A stretch of 64,000 nucleotides of DNA from Saturnia japonica. Its lineage: Eukaryota; Arthropoda; Insecta; Lepidoptera; Saturniidae. Position 1 is the first letter of the stretch. Every line of letters starts with the position of its first letter. Location of the stretch: the NCBI GenBank assembly GCA_033032175.1, contig CM065306.1, positions 21,807,001 through 21,871,000 on the forward strand, read 5' to 3'. Below the pieces are notes generated by a model. That model saw only the letters and a program-made list of their open reading frames with translations. It did no database searches and was not told the origin of the DNA. The position numbers and the translations under genes are program-made. Shown here piece by piece: positions 21,391 through 31,216 of the stretch.

Positions 21391-21592
21391 AGTTCGAAGA
21401 TCCGATGTGGCACTTAAAAAAGTGATCGCCCACTTGGATAGCATCAAAACATCGATGATAGGAATAAAACAATCAAACATTGATGTAAGGGTGATTAGTG
21501 TGATCGCCCACTTGAATAGCATCAAAACATCATTGATAGGAATAAAACAATCGAACATTGATGTAAGGGTGATTAGTGTGATTACTGATTAG
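21391..21592 (+). repeat. Two-unit 78-bp tandem repeat
   Basis: Units at 21,422-21,499 and 21,500-21,577 differ at only a few bases (for example 'cacttggatagc' versus 'cacttgaatagc'). The period of 78 is a multiple of three, so the frame stays open on both strands; this is a by-product, not evidence of a gene. A diverged relative at 21,814-21,905 shares 'gttcgaagatccgatgtggc'. Confidence 0.9.
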
Positions 21593-22304
21593 ACCCTTAA
21601 CAAAATTGCAAATCTGTATTTAAATTATATTAATAGCCAAAATTAAATAACATATTGTGTTTCTGACAAGAGTTCTTCTTTCTTATTATATAGTCAAATT
21701 TTTAATCTTAAAATATTTTTGGTCAATTTCAATAAAAGGTTCTTTTGAAAACTATGAAATAGAGTACTCTGTGGTATGCACGCCACAGATGTTTTCAAGT
21801 TTATTTGTTATAAAATAGTGTTCGAAGATCCGATGTGGCACCCAAAACAAAAATTCCCTTACTTGAATAGCACCAAAACGTGTATATTAGGAAGCATCGA
21901 TGTTTTTATTTCGATATTTATTTTATTTTTCATAGATGTTCACAAAGTTTTTGAGTATTTAGTATAAGTACTCTGTGACAATATTGACATTGACGTCAGA
22001 ATATTAATACTCCTGTGGCGACTGAACGCAAAATAGTTTTAATTTTTTTAGTTTAGCCACGATCTATTCATTTTAAAAGAGAATAGTTGATAATTATTAG
22101 TCTCTGCAAATATTTATTATACATCTGTCACTCACTTGAAATCCATAATCACAGAGTACATTTGCACAAAGGAGTCCATAATTCAATCAATTAAGAGCTG
22201 GATAAATATACAGTAAATAATTCGAATGTAGAGGCATATTTTTAATTATTAAAGGATCAACCAACCATTTTATAAATTGACGCTCCCGACAAGATATGAA
22301 CATG

Positions 22305-22600
22305 TAACATTCGCCCACGTTTAGGACTCGACGATCCCTATAGAACCGACACGTATCAACCTGAAGCCCGCTATACTCGCATTACTCGCCTACCAGAAAG
22401 TCGACGCTCGAGACCTCGAGAGGACGAAGCACCTCAGCGCACACGCTACGTACATGCCTCCGTCTTGACAGCAGTCCGCAGCCGCGTAGCAGTGCCCACA
22501 GGCCGTGCCAGCAGCAGCATCTCAGCATACCGAACACGGACCCTGTCACTTTGGATCGTGTGCGGAGGCCCATTACCGCACTTGCGCGACGGCAATATTA
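22305..22600. other. Unassigned GC-rich patch
   Basis: A CpG-rich island in AT-rich surroundings with partly open frames on both strands. I recognise no protein motif. It could be a decayed retroelement piece. Confidence 0.3.
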
Positions 22601-22777
22601 TATTTCATTTTTCCGTGCATATGTTTTTAATATTATTTCTTTTCAATTTCGCCATTTTGTCTTAAACAAAATTTCAATGATAGTGGCGCTACAGATTTAA
22701 AAAAAAGGCAGATGGAGTCTTCAGGACACGAAAATATAGGGATATAATAAATAAAGGGAAATTATAGAATAATAAAG

Positions 22778-22943
22778 CACACAGGGTGCTGACATTGCAT
22801 GACATATACTTTCAAAATTGACATAATTGAATACTAATAAGTCAATTTTGAAAGGATATGTCATGCAATGTCAGCACCCGCTATTAGTATTCAATTATGT
22901 CAATTTTGAAAGGATATGTCATGCAATGTCAGCACCCTGTGTG
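22778..22943. mobile_element. Fold-back element with a duplicated arm
   Basis: Arms of 62 nt at 22,778-22,839 and 22,882-22,943 are reverse complements with one mismatch. The 42-nt loop holds an extra 39-nt copy of the right arm's sequence (22,841-22,879 equals 22,899-22,937 exactly), offset by 58 bp. The outer ends read CACACAGGGTGCTG and CAGCACCCTGTGTG. No coding capacity. Confidence 0.9.
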
Positions 22944-22954
22944 ATATTCACTGA

Positions 22955-23655
22955 CCCGCTCGACCAAACCGAAACAGCTAACGCGTTCTACGCCACCGTC
23001 TCTCCAAACAGAGCGTGCCACCGCCCACGCCCGCGTAACCACCGTTCTCTCCGCGGAGGACGGGCGGTTAACTTCGCTCCCGCACACCCGTCACGTCCAC
23101 CCTCTCTAGCGGCAACCCAAGCCTAGGTCCGTTCCTCGGTGTGAAGCCCTTGGGTCAGGCAGCCGCCCGCGCGATACAAGTGACACTATACGTGCAACAC
23201 TTAGCTACCCACATACAACATTACACACGTATGAACACACACACGTGCACACCACACAGGCACATAGGTTCTGTAAGGGACTTTTTTTTTCTTTTTTGCG
23301 CTAGTTAGACTAATGCGCTAGTTAGTGTAGAAAAACCATTCCGATTATTAAATACACATACGCATGGTCCACTCCTTCCTCCCAGGAGGGGAACGTGCAT
23401 ATGAGTATATGTTAGTTAGTTCGAATTCTCGTAGGATTAGGGAATTAGTTAGATCGCGACCTTTTCGCATTCGCGACGACCGCCCGAGCCGAGGTTCGGC
23501 CACTCTGGCACCCTCGTGCGGGTCGTCACAAACTTTCGCGGCTGAGTGCCCTAAGCGCTCGCCCCCAAGTCCGGTGAAGCTGTAAAAGCCGCAGCGGCTC
23601 TGTTTTAGGATAGGGCCCCTAAGGCTAACAGTGTAGACAGTTAAAAAAAAAAAAA
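22955..23655 (+). repeat. Long copy of the 'ggctaacagtg' polyA retroelement 3' region
   Basis: It aligns by eye over about 500 bp with 31,620-32,130: 'cacacccgtcacgtc', 'gcctaggtccgtt', 'gtgcacaccacacag', 'gcccgagccgaggt'. It ends 'aggctaacagtgtagacag' plus a 13-base A-run. No intact reverse transcriptase lies upstream, so only the 3' part is present. Confidence 0.75.
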
Positions 23656-23659
23656 CAAC

Positions 23660-26600
23660 CTGTGTGCTTTATTATTCTTTTAGAAATATGCCATCTTGTG
23701 TGCTATTACATTGTAAAAACTCTTCCAAAAAAGAAAAAAAAATTATGGGTGCAATTCACACGTGGTTAAAGTGACACCTTCACGTCTTTAGCGGAGTAAC
23801 CATTGAAAAGAGAGGATCCTCCAACCAGACGGGTGTTATGTCTGGCGGGCAGCTGCCCTACGGTTGCTGTCGGGTTCTTGTATAAATACTCAATTATTCG
23901 GTTAATTTTGATATCGCGTTGTAGGATGCGTCGTATGTGGCGAGATAGATGTCTTTATGTAGGATGCGTCAGTTATGGCAAGGATAGATGTCGCTATATC
24001 GATGTCGCTACAGTATAATTTCTCATCATTGATCATTCAAAATTATTCCCATACTGTTTGTACAGAGGCCGCTAACCGAAATAATTTCATTTCTATGACG
24101 ACTAAAGTAATCTTCCTCAGTATCAATCAGTAACAGAATGTGATAAGTGTTGTCTAAAAAGTTTTTGTTTCGTGTCTTCTTCGTGAGGTAATAAAATTCA
24201 TTATTGCGTAGCAAAACACCTCTTTTGTACCATTTTACCATTGTCTAAAGCTTTCCTATCTCATTTTCTCCCACGTTAAATCTTATGAATTTATGTGTCT
24301 GTCTCTTTTTATTGTCGCTTTTTCGTTTCATCGTCTTTCAAATCACAGCGATGCTAAAGAAGTTTTCTCTTCATTAAGTATTAATTAAAATACAATTTCG
24401 AAACCGAAGAGAGCTGGCAACGAAATTATGCCACTTTCAATTATCGCCGTCGCCAAAACGTCGAGAAAGTTGGCGACGATTCACGATTTTTCTGCGATCG
24501 TTTAGTGTAGGTAATTAAGCGACACAGGCGCGGCGCCGAGTCAGTTCAGTTTTGAATTATAAAGCGATAACATCGAGCAATAAAAATAAGCGAAACCACA
24601 GTGAAATAAATAAGTGTTGTGAGTTTGTGTATTTTGTAAATGTGTGGAATTGAAATAAATCTTCTTCACGTCAATCATCGGCATTTTTATTACCACGGGT
24701 ATAACAATATCATAACACAAGCCATATTAAATTTATGTAATCTATAACTTTTTCTTTTCATTTAATAATTGCAGTCTTTCGCGCGTACTCCGTCTCTTTT
24801 GTGAGAATTGATGATTCGCTGAATTGGTTATTCCCTTTTAATGTAATGTTGTACATCTATGGATATTCCATAGGTTGATACCGCCCTTCTTGTTACTTGC
24901 GCGCCGTACTAACTACTACAGCGATACGGATATCTTAGTGTGTACTAGGGGTGAGCTATAACAGGTAAAATAAGATACCTGTTACTCCTGTTCTTGTTTC
25001 AGAAAAATAACAGTTCCAGTAGCCTGTTCCATAATAACAGCCTGTTACGATTTAGTAGGGATATAATATAACACTTGTAACCTTGGTTAAGTATGTATCA
25101 GCAACTCGAAATCGTATGTACTATCTGCCTAACGTAAACGTATAACTCAATCCGTCAATACTTCAATCTATCAGTCTCTCGATCAATAATTTATAATAAA
25201 TATCCTTACGTTATAACACAGAAAAGCATGTTCCAAACTGAAACACTCTCTTGAACAGCTGCGTAAGAACAGCCTGTCACAATCTGTTACTTTTAAATAC
25301 CTGTTATTTTTACCTGTTCCGATAAATACGCCTCATTCCTTGTGTGTACGTTATCGTCGCCGGTCGCAGTGGGTCGCAGTTTCTCATAACAAAAGTATTC
25401 TGCAGTCGCGATATATGGACATCCAATACTATAGGCAATCCAATACTTAATTTAACCACAAATTATAGTTGGCGCGGTACTCGATAACTATGGGTTTTGT
25501 AGCGTTATCGGTATCGTATCTATGTACTTACGGTGTTTATCGCCCAACCTAATTTAGAATTTTAACCCCTCAATTAGTACCTTACTAAGTAAATCTATTT
25601 AATTTGTAAAAAAATTAAAATTGAAAATTCCAACACGCACTAAAGTTTTCCAGAATTTAAAAGTGACGTTCTAAAATGATTTGATGGTATGTCAACTTTG
25701 ACAAGTTCAATTTGACACCTGACAAGCTGACAAGCAGGCAAGCCCACACAACTCACAGAAAAGTACTAAGTACTGAAATAAAGCCAAAAATTACAACAAT
25801 TGTATTCAGAATTTCAATTATCTATAAATTATATTTTAACGACATAGCTGCTTTCATTGCTATTATCTAAATTTATTCTATCAAGTTAAATTCTTTTATG
25901 AGAGTTTACGTAGTGCATTTATTTGGACGTATATCGTTGAGGACGTAGGTATACGTGGAGTTAAATATTAGGTAAACCCCAAAAATAAACGCGTTGGCAC
26001 TGGAAAAATAAAGCACCGTTGTACATAAAGTGTAAACATTAATGTAGGTGAGTTACTTTTATCAACGTAGCTATTTAGTTATAGTTTACAATTGTCGTTC
26101 AAAAGCGATTGTGACTAACATACAACATAGTCGTTTTAAAAACGATTGATATTAAGTTTTCAGTTTTTAAGTTAAGTTTAACACTAGTGATCATTTTGTT
26201 ATTAGGATACGGCGTCGCATTGGGCGCAAAAAGTGCCTTTCATGCCTGTTTGTAATACATTAATGTGAGGTTGCTTTATTTAAAGCATTGTTTTGCTTTG
26301 ACTATAGATTACATACCGCTAATTTTGATAGCGTAAGAGGGTGGGGAGAAGAGGATTGGGGTGGAGGATATTCTTCAGTAAATAAAAAATCATGGAAATG
26401 ATTTGAGAAATTTTGTAGATTGATGTTAATGTTTTTAAATAACCAAAAACATGACACTGAGACTTGCAAAGTGTGAGTTTTCAACAGCTAAATTGATTCT
26501 GGCTTATTATGATTCCGGTTATAAAGATCACCTAACCAATCCAGAATGCAACCAAGATTGTCTAGACACAACATTATTATAACATAAGTAAACTAAATAA

Positions 26601-27190
26601 AGATCAATCAAAATCTATCCAAAGAACTTAAAAACTAATGTTTTATGTAATACTCATAATAAGTGTTAAATAATAATTAATAATAAAGCCATGTCATTTA
26701 TGAAAATTACTTAAAAATCCAAATAAATGGTCAGAATTTTTTCCTAATATACATATTATTATATGATAAGTGATTAAAAAAAAAAAAATTTCAATATTTA
26801 TTTATTTCTGTAGTGTAAAATGTTATGTAAAATAATATAAAATAACAAAGAATAGTGTAAATAAGAAGAAAAAATGTATTTTATTGTGGAAAAAAGCATG
26901 AGGTGCATGGTGTCAATAGCTATAAATATTTTATTGAGAGATATGAGTAGAAGGATTATCATTTTGGTAATATCTTTAGAAGCACTCCACACTTTTTTTA
27001 GTTTAAAAGATCTAAGCATACATATGGAAAGACGGCGGAAAGCGACTTTACTTTATATCATGTATATTTCAATATTGATTATAATATTATAGCATTGGTT
27101 GTGACCTGTATTAAATAAATGATGAAGCTACATAAGAAATATTTACTGATCTCCATACTATATAAAGGACACTCATCACGAATGTCTTTA
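23660..27190. other. Gene-free stretch
   Basis: No coding region is recognised. Between 24,955 and 25,325 the words 'cctgtta' and 'taacag' recur many times without clear periodicity, as in decayed transposon ends. The rest is AT-rich. Confidence 0.45.
24440..24660 (+). promoter_or_regulatory. Possible plus-strand promoter
   Basis: A GC-rich block 'gcgcggcgccgag' runs directly into TCAGTTCAGTTTTG, an insect initiator-like sequence at about 24,540. It is followed by A-rich leader-like sequence with no transposon look. It could serve TPST, whose coding start is 6 kb downstream, through a non-coding first exon. Pattern-based guess only. Confidence 0.25.
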
Positions 27191-27199
27191 ATTTTTTTT

Positions 27200-27405
27200 T
27201 GTCTGTTTGTTTCTAGTATGCGGATTTAAATCCAAAAATGGCTTATGTGTTATGAAGAATTTTCAATAATATTTTTATAAATCGGAAAACAATAATTTAC
27301 TTAATAAATAACTTTTTATTAATTCTGTATCGATTTTAATTACATTTTGTACACGGGAACTATAAATCATCGTTTCATGTTTGATGGGCTGTAAGAATAT
27401 TCAAT
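27200..27405 (+). repeat. Periodic AT-rich repeat, left of pogo insertion
   Basis: Contains 'attttgtacacgggaactat' and 'atcggaaaacaata', the same unit as at 4,540 and 29,150. The pogo element at 27,410 was inserted into this repeat, which resumes after 29,126. Confidence 0.6.
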
Positions 27406-27804
27406 AATATAGTGTAAACTCTTTATAACGTTATTTATCCTTTATAACGATAAACTCCTTATAACATTGAAGTGCGCCCAACTTCGTTGGTTTGCGTTGA
27501 AACCCACATATTGAAACACTCTTTATAGCGATACGCCATTCTCTATTACGAAGAAATGTGTTCATATTTTTAGACAGTAAATATTTATTATCCATACTAT
27601 TGTTTATTATCAGGTAACAAAAGACTTTAAAGCTCAGAAACATCGAGGTCGTCTAGCTTTTGTTATCCTTAATTGCCTTGAACACGTGCAGTATGATTGT
27701 TTTCTCGGAAGTGATGGTCTTCGACCAAGCATACTGGGTACCTATCGTATTATCAGTCGTAAACCTACTTTGAAACTGTTAACATGGCCAGTTAACGGAA
27801 AGCG

Positions 27805-28431
27805 ATTAGTGTTGACGAAAAAGTTTGTGTGATACGTGCGATTGAAAAGGGAGAAAATAAAAGTGACGTTGGAAGGCGTTTGGAACTAAGTCAATCCACT
27901 GTTGCTACCATTTGGAGAATCCAAAAAACAATTCTACAGGCGGCGCTGGAAGGAAACTCTAAAAAGCTAAAATTCGAAGACTTAGATCAGGCAATGTTGT
28001 GGTTTAACAATCAGCGCCAGAATAATGTGCCCATCTCGGGGCCAATTGTTAAAGTTAAGGCTGAAAAGTTTGCCAACCAACTTGGCATAATTGACTTTAA
28101 AGCATCTGAAGGTTGGCTCGGAAAATGTAAGCACCGTCACCAAATTACGTACGTTAAAATAAACGGAGAGGCGCGGAATGTCGATATGAATGTGACTAAC
28201 AATTGGGTTAGTACAGTGTGGCCTAAATTAAAGATGAAATACTCACCAGAAGACATTTTTAATGCAGATGAAACTGGCCTTTTTTTCAAGTTGACTCCCG
28301 ACAAAACTTTAAAATTCAAAGCGGAAAAATGTGTTGGAGGAAAACTGTCTAAAGAGCGTATTGCAGTTCTAGTGGCTGCCAATGTGAGTGGTACAAAAAA
28401 AAGAAAGCTGACGGAAGACGGAAAATGTTGA
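27805..28431 (+). pseudogene. pogo/Tigger transposase, N-terminal piece
   Basis: It reads SVDEKVCVIRAIEKGENKSD then VGRRLELSQSTVATIW (CENP-B/pogo helix-turn-helix), a second DNA-binding domain to about FKASEGWLGKCKHRH, then DIFNADETGLFFKLTPDKTL (first catalytic Asp of DDE_1) and RIAVLVAANVSGTKKRKL. It stops at 28,431 shortly after. The upstream ATG at 27,784 meets a stop codon at once, so a start codon is missing too. In an intact protein the DDE core would continue. Confidence 0.88.
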
Positions 28432-28979
28432 TGGATATGATCGAAGCTGACGGCAAGGCCTCGATCAACATGCTACAAGCAGTGAACTTCTTATCAAAAG
28501 CCTGGCAAGAGGTAACAGCAGCCACTATCCAACATTCTTTTCGACATGCTGGATTATGTAGTAGCCAAGAAACGAACCAATTTGACAGTGAAGACTATCT
28601 ACCATTGAGTGAATGGATAAGCCAGTTCAACATACCAAACAATTTTAACGAAGATCTACAATCGTACGAAAATATAGATGAGGATGTAGCCAGAACTGGT
28701 ACACTTACAGATGAACAAATTGTTGATTTAGTGTCAAAAAGTCAGGAAACACCCGATAATCAAGATGAAGAAGATGATCAAGTGGACAAAGCCGAATTAC
28801 CACCAACAATTCAACAAGCCCTAGATGCCGCTAAGTTGGTAAAAAAAATTTTGTTGTTTAATCAAGACTATTCAACCACATATCTAGATATGAATAAAAT
28901 ACATAAAATAATACAAAACAAGTACTGGCATAGCAAAAAACGTCAGACAAAGTTATCAGACTATATGTGTAAACAATAA
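28432..28979 (+). pseudogene. pogo/Tigger transposase, C-terminal piece
   Basis: In another frame it reads INMLQAVNFLSKAWQEVTAA, TIQHSFRHAGL, an acidic stretch with EEDDQVDKAELPP, and a final KKRQTKLSDYMCKQ. This is the typical end of Tigger/jerky-like transposases. About 100 or more residues of the catalytic core are missing between this and the first piece, so there is both a deletion and a frame change. Confidence 0.85.
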
Positions 28980-29149
28980 TTTATAAGCATTTATTATCTA
29001 AGAAATACATATTAAAAATTCTTGTTAATTTGGTTGTTTTTTTGTTCACTCCATATAACTATAACTCTCTATAACGACAAAAAATGCTCAGTCCCTTGAG
29101 TTTCGTTATAAAGAGTTTACACTGTACTTTTAATAATCGTAAAAAAATA

Positions 29150-29900
29150 TATGTAAAAAGTATAATTTTTTATTAATTCTCAACAGATTTTGATGAAATT
29201 CTGTAGTCGGGAAGCATATGCCATTCCATAATTAATATGTTATTAAAATCGTGAATAGTATTTTCAGAAATCGTAAAAATATGCTTTGCCAACTGATTAT
29301 GATGAAATTTTGTAAACGAGAAGTATGAGACGTATTTTTCCTCGATTGATGTATCAATCTTTAATATTATGAGTAAAAATAAAATACGGCATGAAAATAA
29401 TTTCTGCGTAACAAACATGTGCGCTAGTATACCAATAAATCTATTGTTCTCTAATTTCCCAATAGACATTTATTATAAAGGACAGGAATAAATTGTTTGT
29501 CTGTTTGTTTGTGTGGCCGGAATCCGGATTTAACTTAAAAACTGCTTGATCGTCTTTTTTGTACATAGGAGGCTTATGTTATTTTCCAATTAATGGATTA
29601 TAAGAATTGTCAATAATAGTTTCAGGAATCATAACAAAAATAAAATTTATTAATTCTCAACCGATTTTAATACCTTTTTGTACACGGGAAGTAATATTAT
29701 GTCATACCGTAATTGAGATACGCCTATAAGAATTATTTATTTTAAATAAATAGGGAAGAAAATTTTGAAATTTTGAAGAATATTGTACACATGAAGCCTA
29801 TTTATATAATTGTTAGATCGATATGATATAAAGTATTTCAATAATATTTTGAGAAAACGTAAAAAAAAATTTTTTTTTTATTACACATTACAGATTATAA
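29150..29900 (+). repeat. Periodic AT-rich repeat, right of pogo insertion
   Basis: At least five units of about 110-120 bp with 'attctcaa-c-gattttgat', 'ttgtacacgggaagta' and a poly-A run are seen, degenerating to the right. 'ttgtttgtctgtttgtttgt' occurs at about 29,492. It continues the array interrupted by the pogo element. Confidence 0.65.
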
Positions 29901-30464
29901 ATAACACAAGAATAAATTTAAATTTTTTACATATTTCATCTAGTTTATAATGAAATTATGATATGAAAAAAATTACTGCGTAATAAATTCGTACGGAGCC
30001 GCGGGCAACCTCTAGTTATATATTATGTATTCATGAAAACTGTCATGAAGAATAAAAATCCAGACAAATAATTGTATATCATAATAAAATTGATATAAAT
30101 AAATAATATTTGATAAAAAAGGAAGCACTTGAAATTGTTACAGGATCTGATTATTTGAATAGTAACAAGAAGTACTTGAATCGTAAGTCATCTCTGTCAT
30201 TTACAATTTAAATATTTAAAAGTAAGAACTGCGTATTGTTTATAATGTTATCGTATAGCGCATAGTACATAGTACATACTCATACAGTCAGAGTGGTTCG
30301 ACTCTGTGGCTTTTGTTCTAATTAATCATCAACTATATATTTAAACTAAATTCGTTTATCCGTTTGCTTGCAACTCCATTCAACAGGCTTTTATAATTCT
30401 TTTACCTAGCAAGTGATTTGGTAAAATAATCAAATTATCCATACATAGCACGTATACAGTACGT

Positions 30465-30640
30465 TTAAGATGTATCACCGGCGCCTGATGAGACAGCAGT
30501 ACCACTCAGCACTTTTATTACAATACCTTTTGGTCCAACTAAACACTCTGTCATAGGAGGAACGTTACAATATGTAATGAAAGGTGCCCCATTGGTCTCC
30601 GATAGCCAAGTTTTTAAATGAAGAGAGTCGTAGTTGAGCC
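30465..30640 (-). other. Unidentified minus-strand open frame antisense to TPST leader
   Basis: The frame reads RLNYDSLHLKTWLSETNGAP, FITYCNVPPMTECLVGPKG, IVIKVLSGTAVSSGAGDTS and a stop at 30,465. Composition and codon variety look protein-like, unlike the Arg/Ala-rich shadows that extend upstream over the TPST exon. I do not recognise the protein. No convincing acceptor is present (the nearest is CACGCAAG), and no other exon or AATAAA was found. It may be a decayed exon, a retrocopy or chance. Confidence 0.3.
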
Positions 30641-30691
30641 GCTTGCGTGGTAGTGTAATATGTATGATGTTGATCGCAGCCCGTGCGGGCG

Positions 30692-31216
30692 ATGGTGCGC
30701 GGCGCACGGTGGCGCGCGGCGGGTGCGTTGGCGGTGTTCGTGCTGCTGCTGTGGGCGTGGCATGGCGGAGGTGGACGCAGCACCGGGTGGAGCGCACGCG
30801 AGGTGGGTGCGCCGGTGCCGGGCCGCGAGCTGCCGCTCATATTCATTGGAGGCGTACCGCGGTCGGGCACGACACTGATGCGCGCCATGCTGGACGCCCA
30901 CCCGGATGTGCGGTGCGGCCAGGAAACGCGCGTCGTGCCACGCATCCTGCAGATGCGACAGCACTGGGCGCGTTCGCAGAAGGAGAGCGTGCGGCTGGAG
31001 CAGGCGGGCGTGTCGCGTGCTGTCCTGGACAACGCGATCGCTGCCTTCTGCCTCGAGGTGATCGTGCGGCATGGCGAGACCGCGCCGCGCCTCTGTAACA
31101 AGGATCCGCTCGTACTCAAGATGGGCACCTACGTGCTGGAACTCTTTCCCAACGCGAAGTTCTTGTTCATGGTGCGCGACGGACGCGCCACCGTGCATTC
31201 AATCATCACCCGTAAG
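30692..31216 (+). CDS. Tpst: TPST exon 1
   Basis: 525 nt, 175 residues. It ends ..VHSIITRK at donor AAG|GTACGT, phase 0. It carries the membrane anchor, the PAPS-binding loop and the catalytic Glu. It is very GC-rich; long antisense frames over it are shadows. Confidence 0.93.

Larger units (their letters stand above)
27410..29124 (+). mobile_element. pogo/Tigger-type DNA transposon, internally deleted
   Basis: The terminal inverted repeat is (T/C)AGTGTAAACTCTTTATAACG: left at 27,410-27,430, right at 29,104-29,124 inverted. A TA target duplication stands at 27,408-27,409 and 29,125-29,126. The ends are complete and the interior carries two transposase pieces in plus orientation. The missing middle of the DDE domain makes it non-autonomous. 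Confidence 0.9.

Noticed and set aside
21422..21577. CRISPR-like repeat
   Set aside because: Two adjacent 78-bp units without spacers in an animal genome; a simple tandem duplication.
24955..25325. Recurring 'cctgtta'/'taacag' words as a regulatory array
   Set aside because: Spacing is irregular and the context is decayed repeat-like; I could not define a unit or boundaries.
30565..31198. Long minus-strand frames opposite TPST exon 1
   Set aside because: Mirror of a GC-rich exon; composition is Arg/His/Ala noise without motifs, and TPST on the plus strand explains the region.
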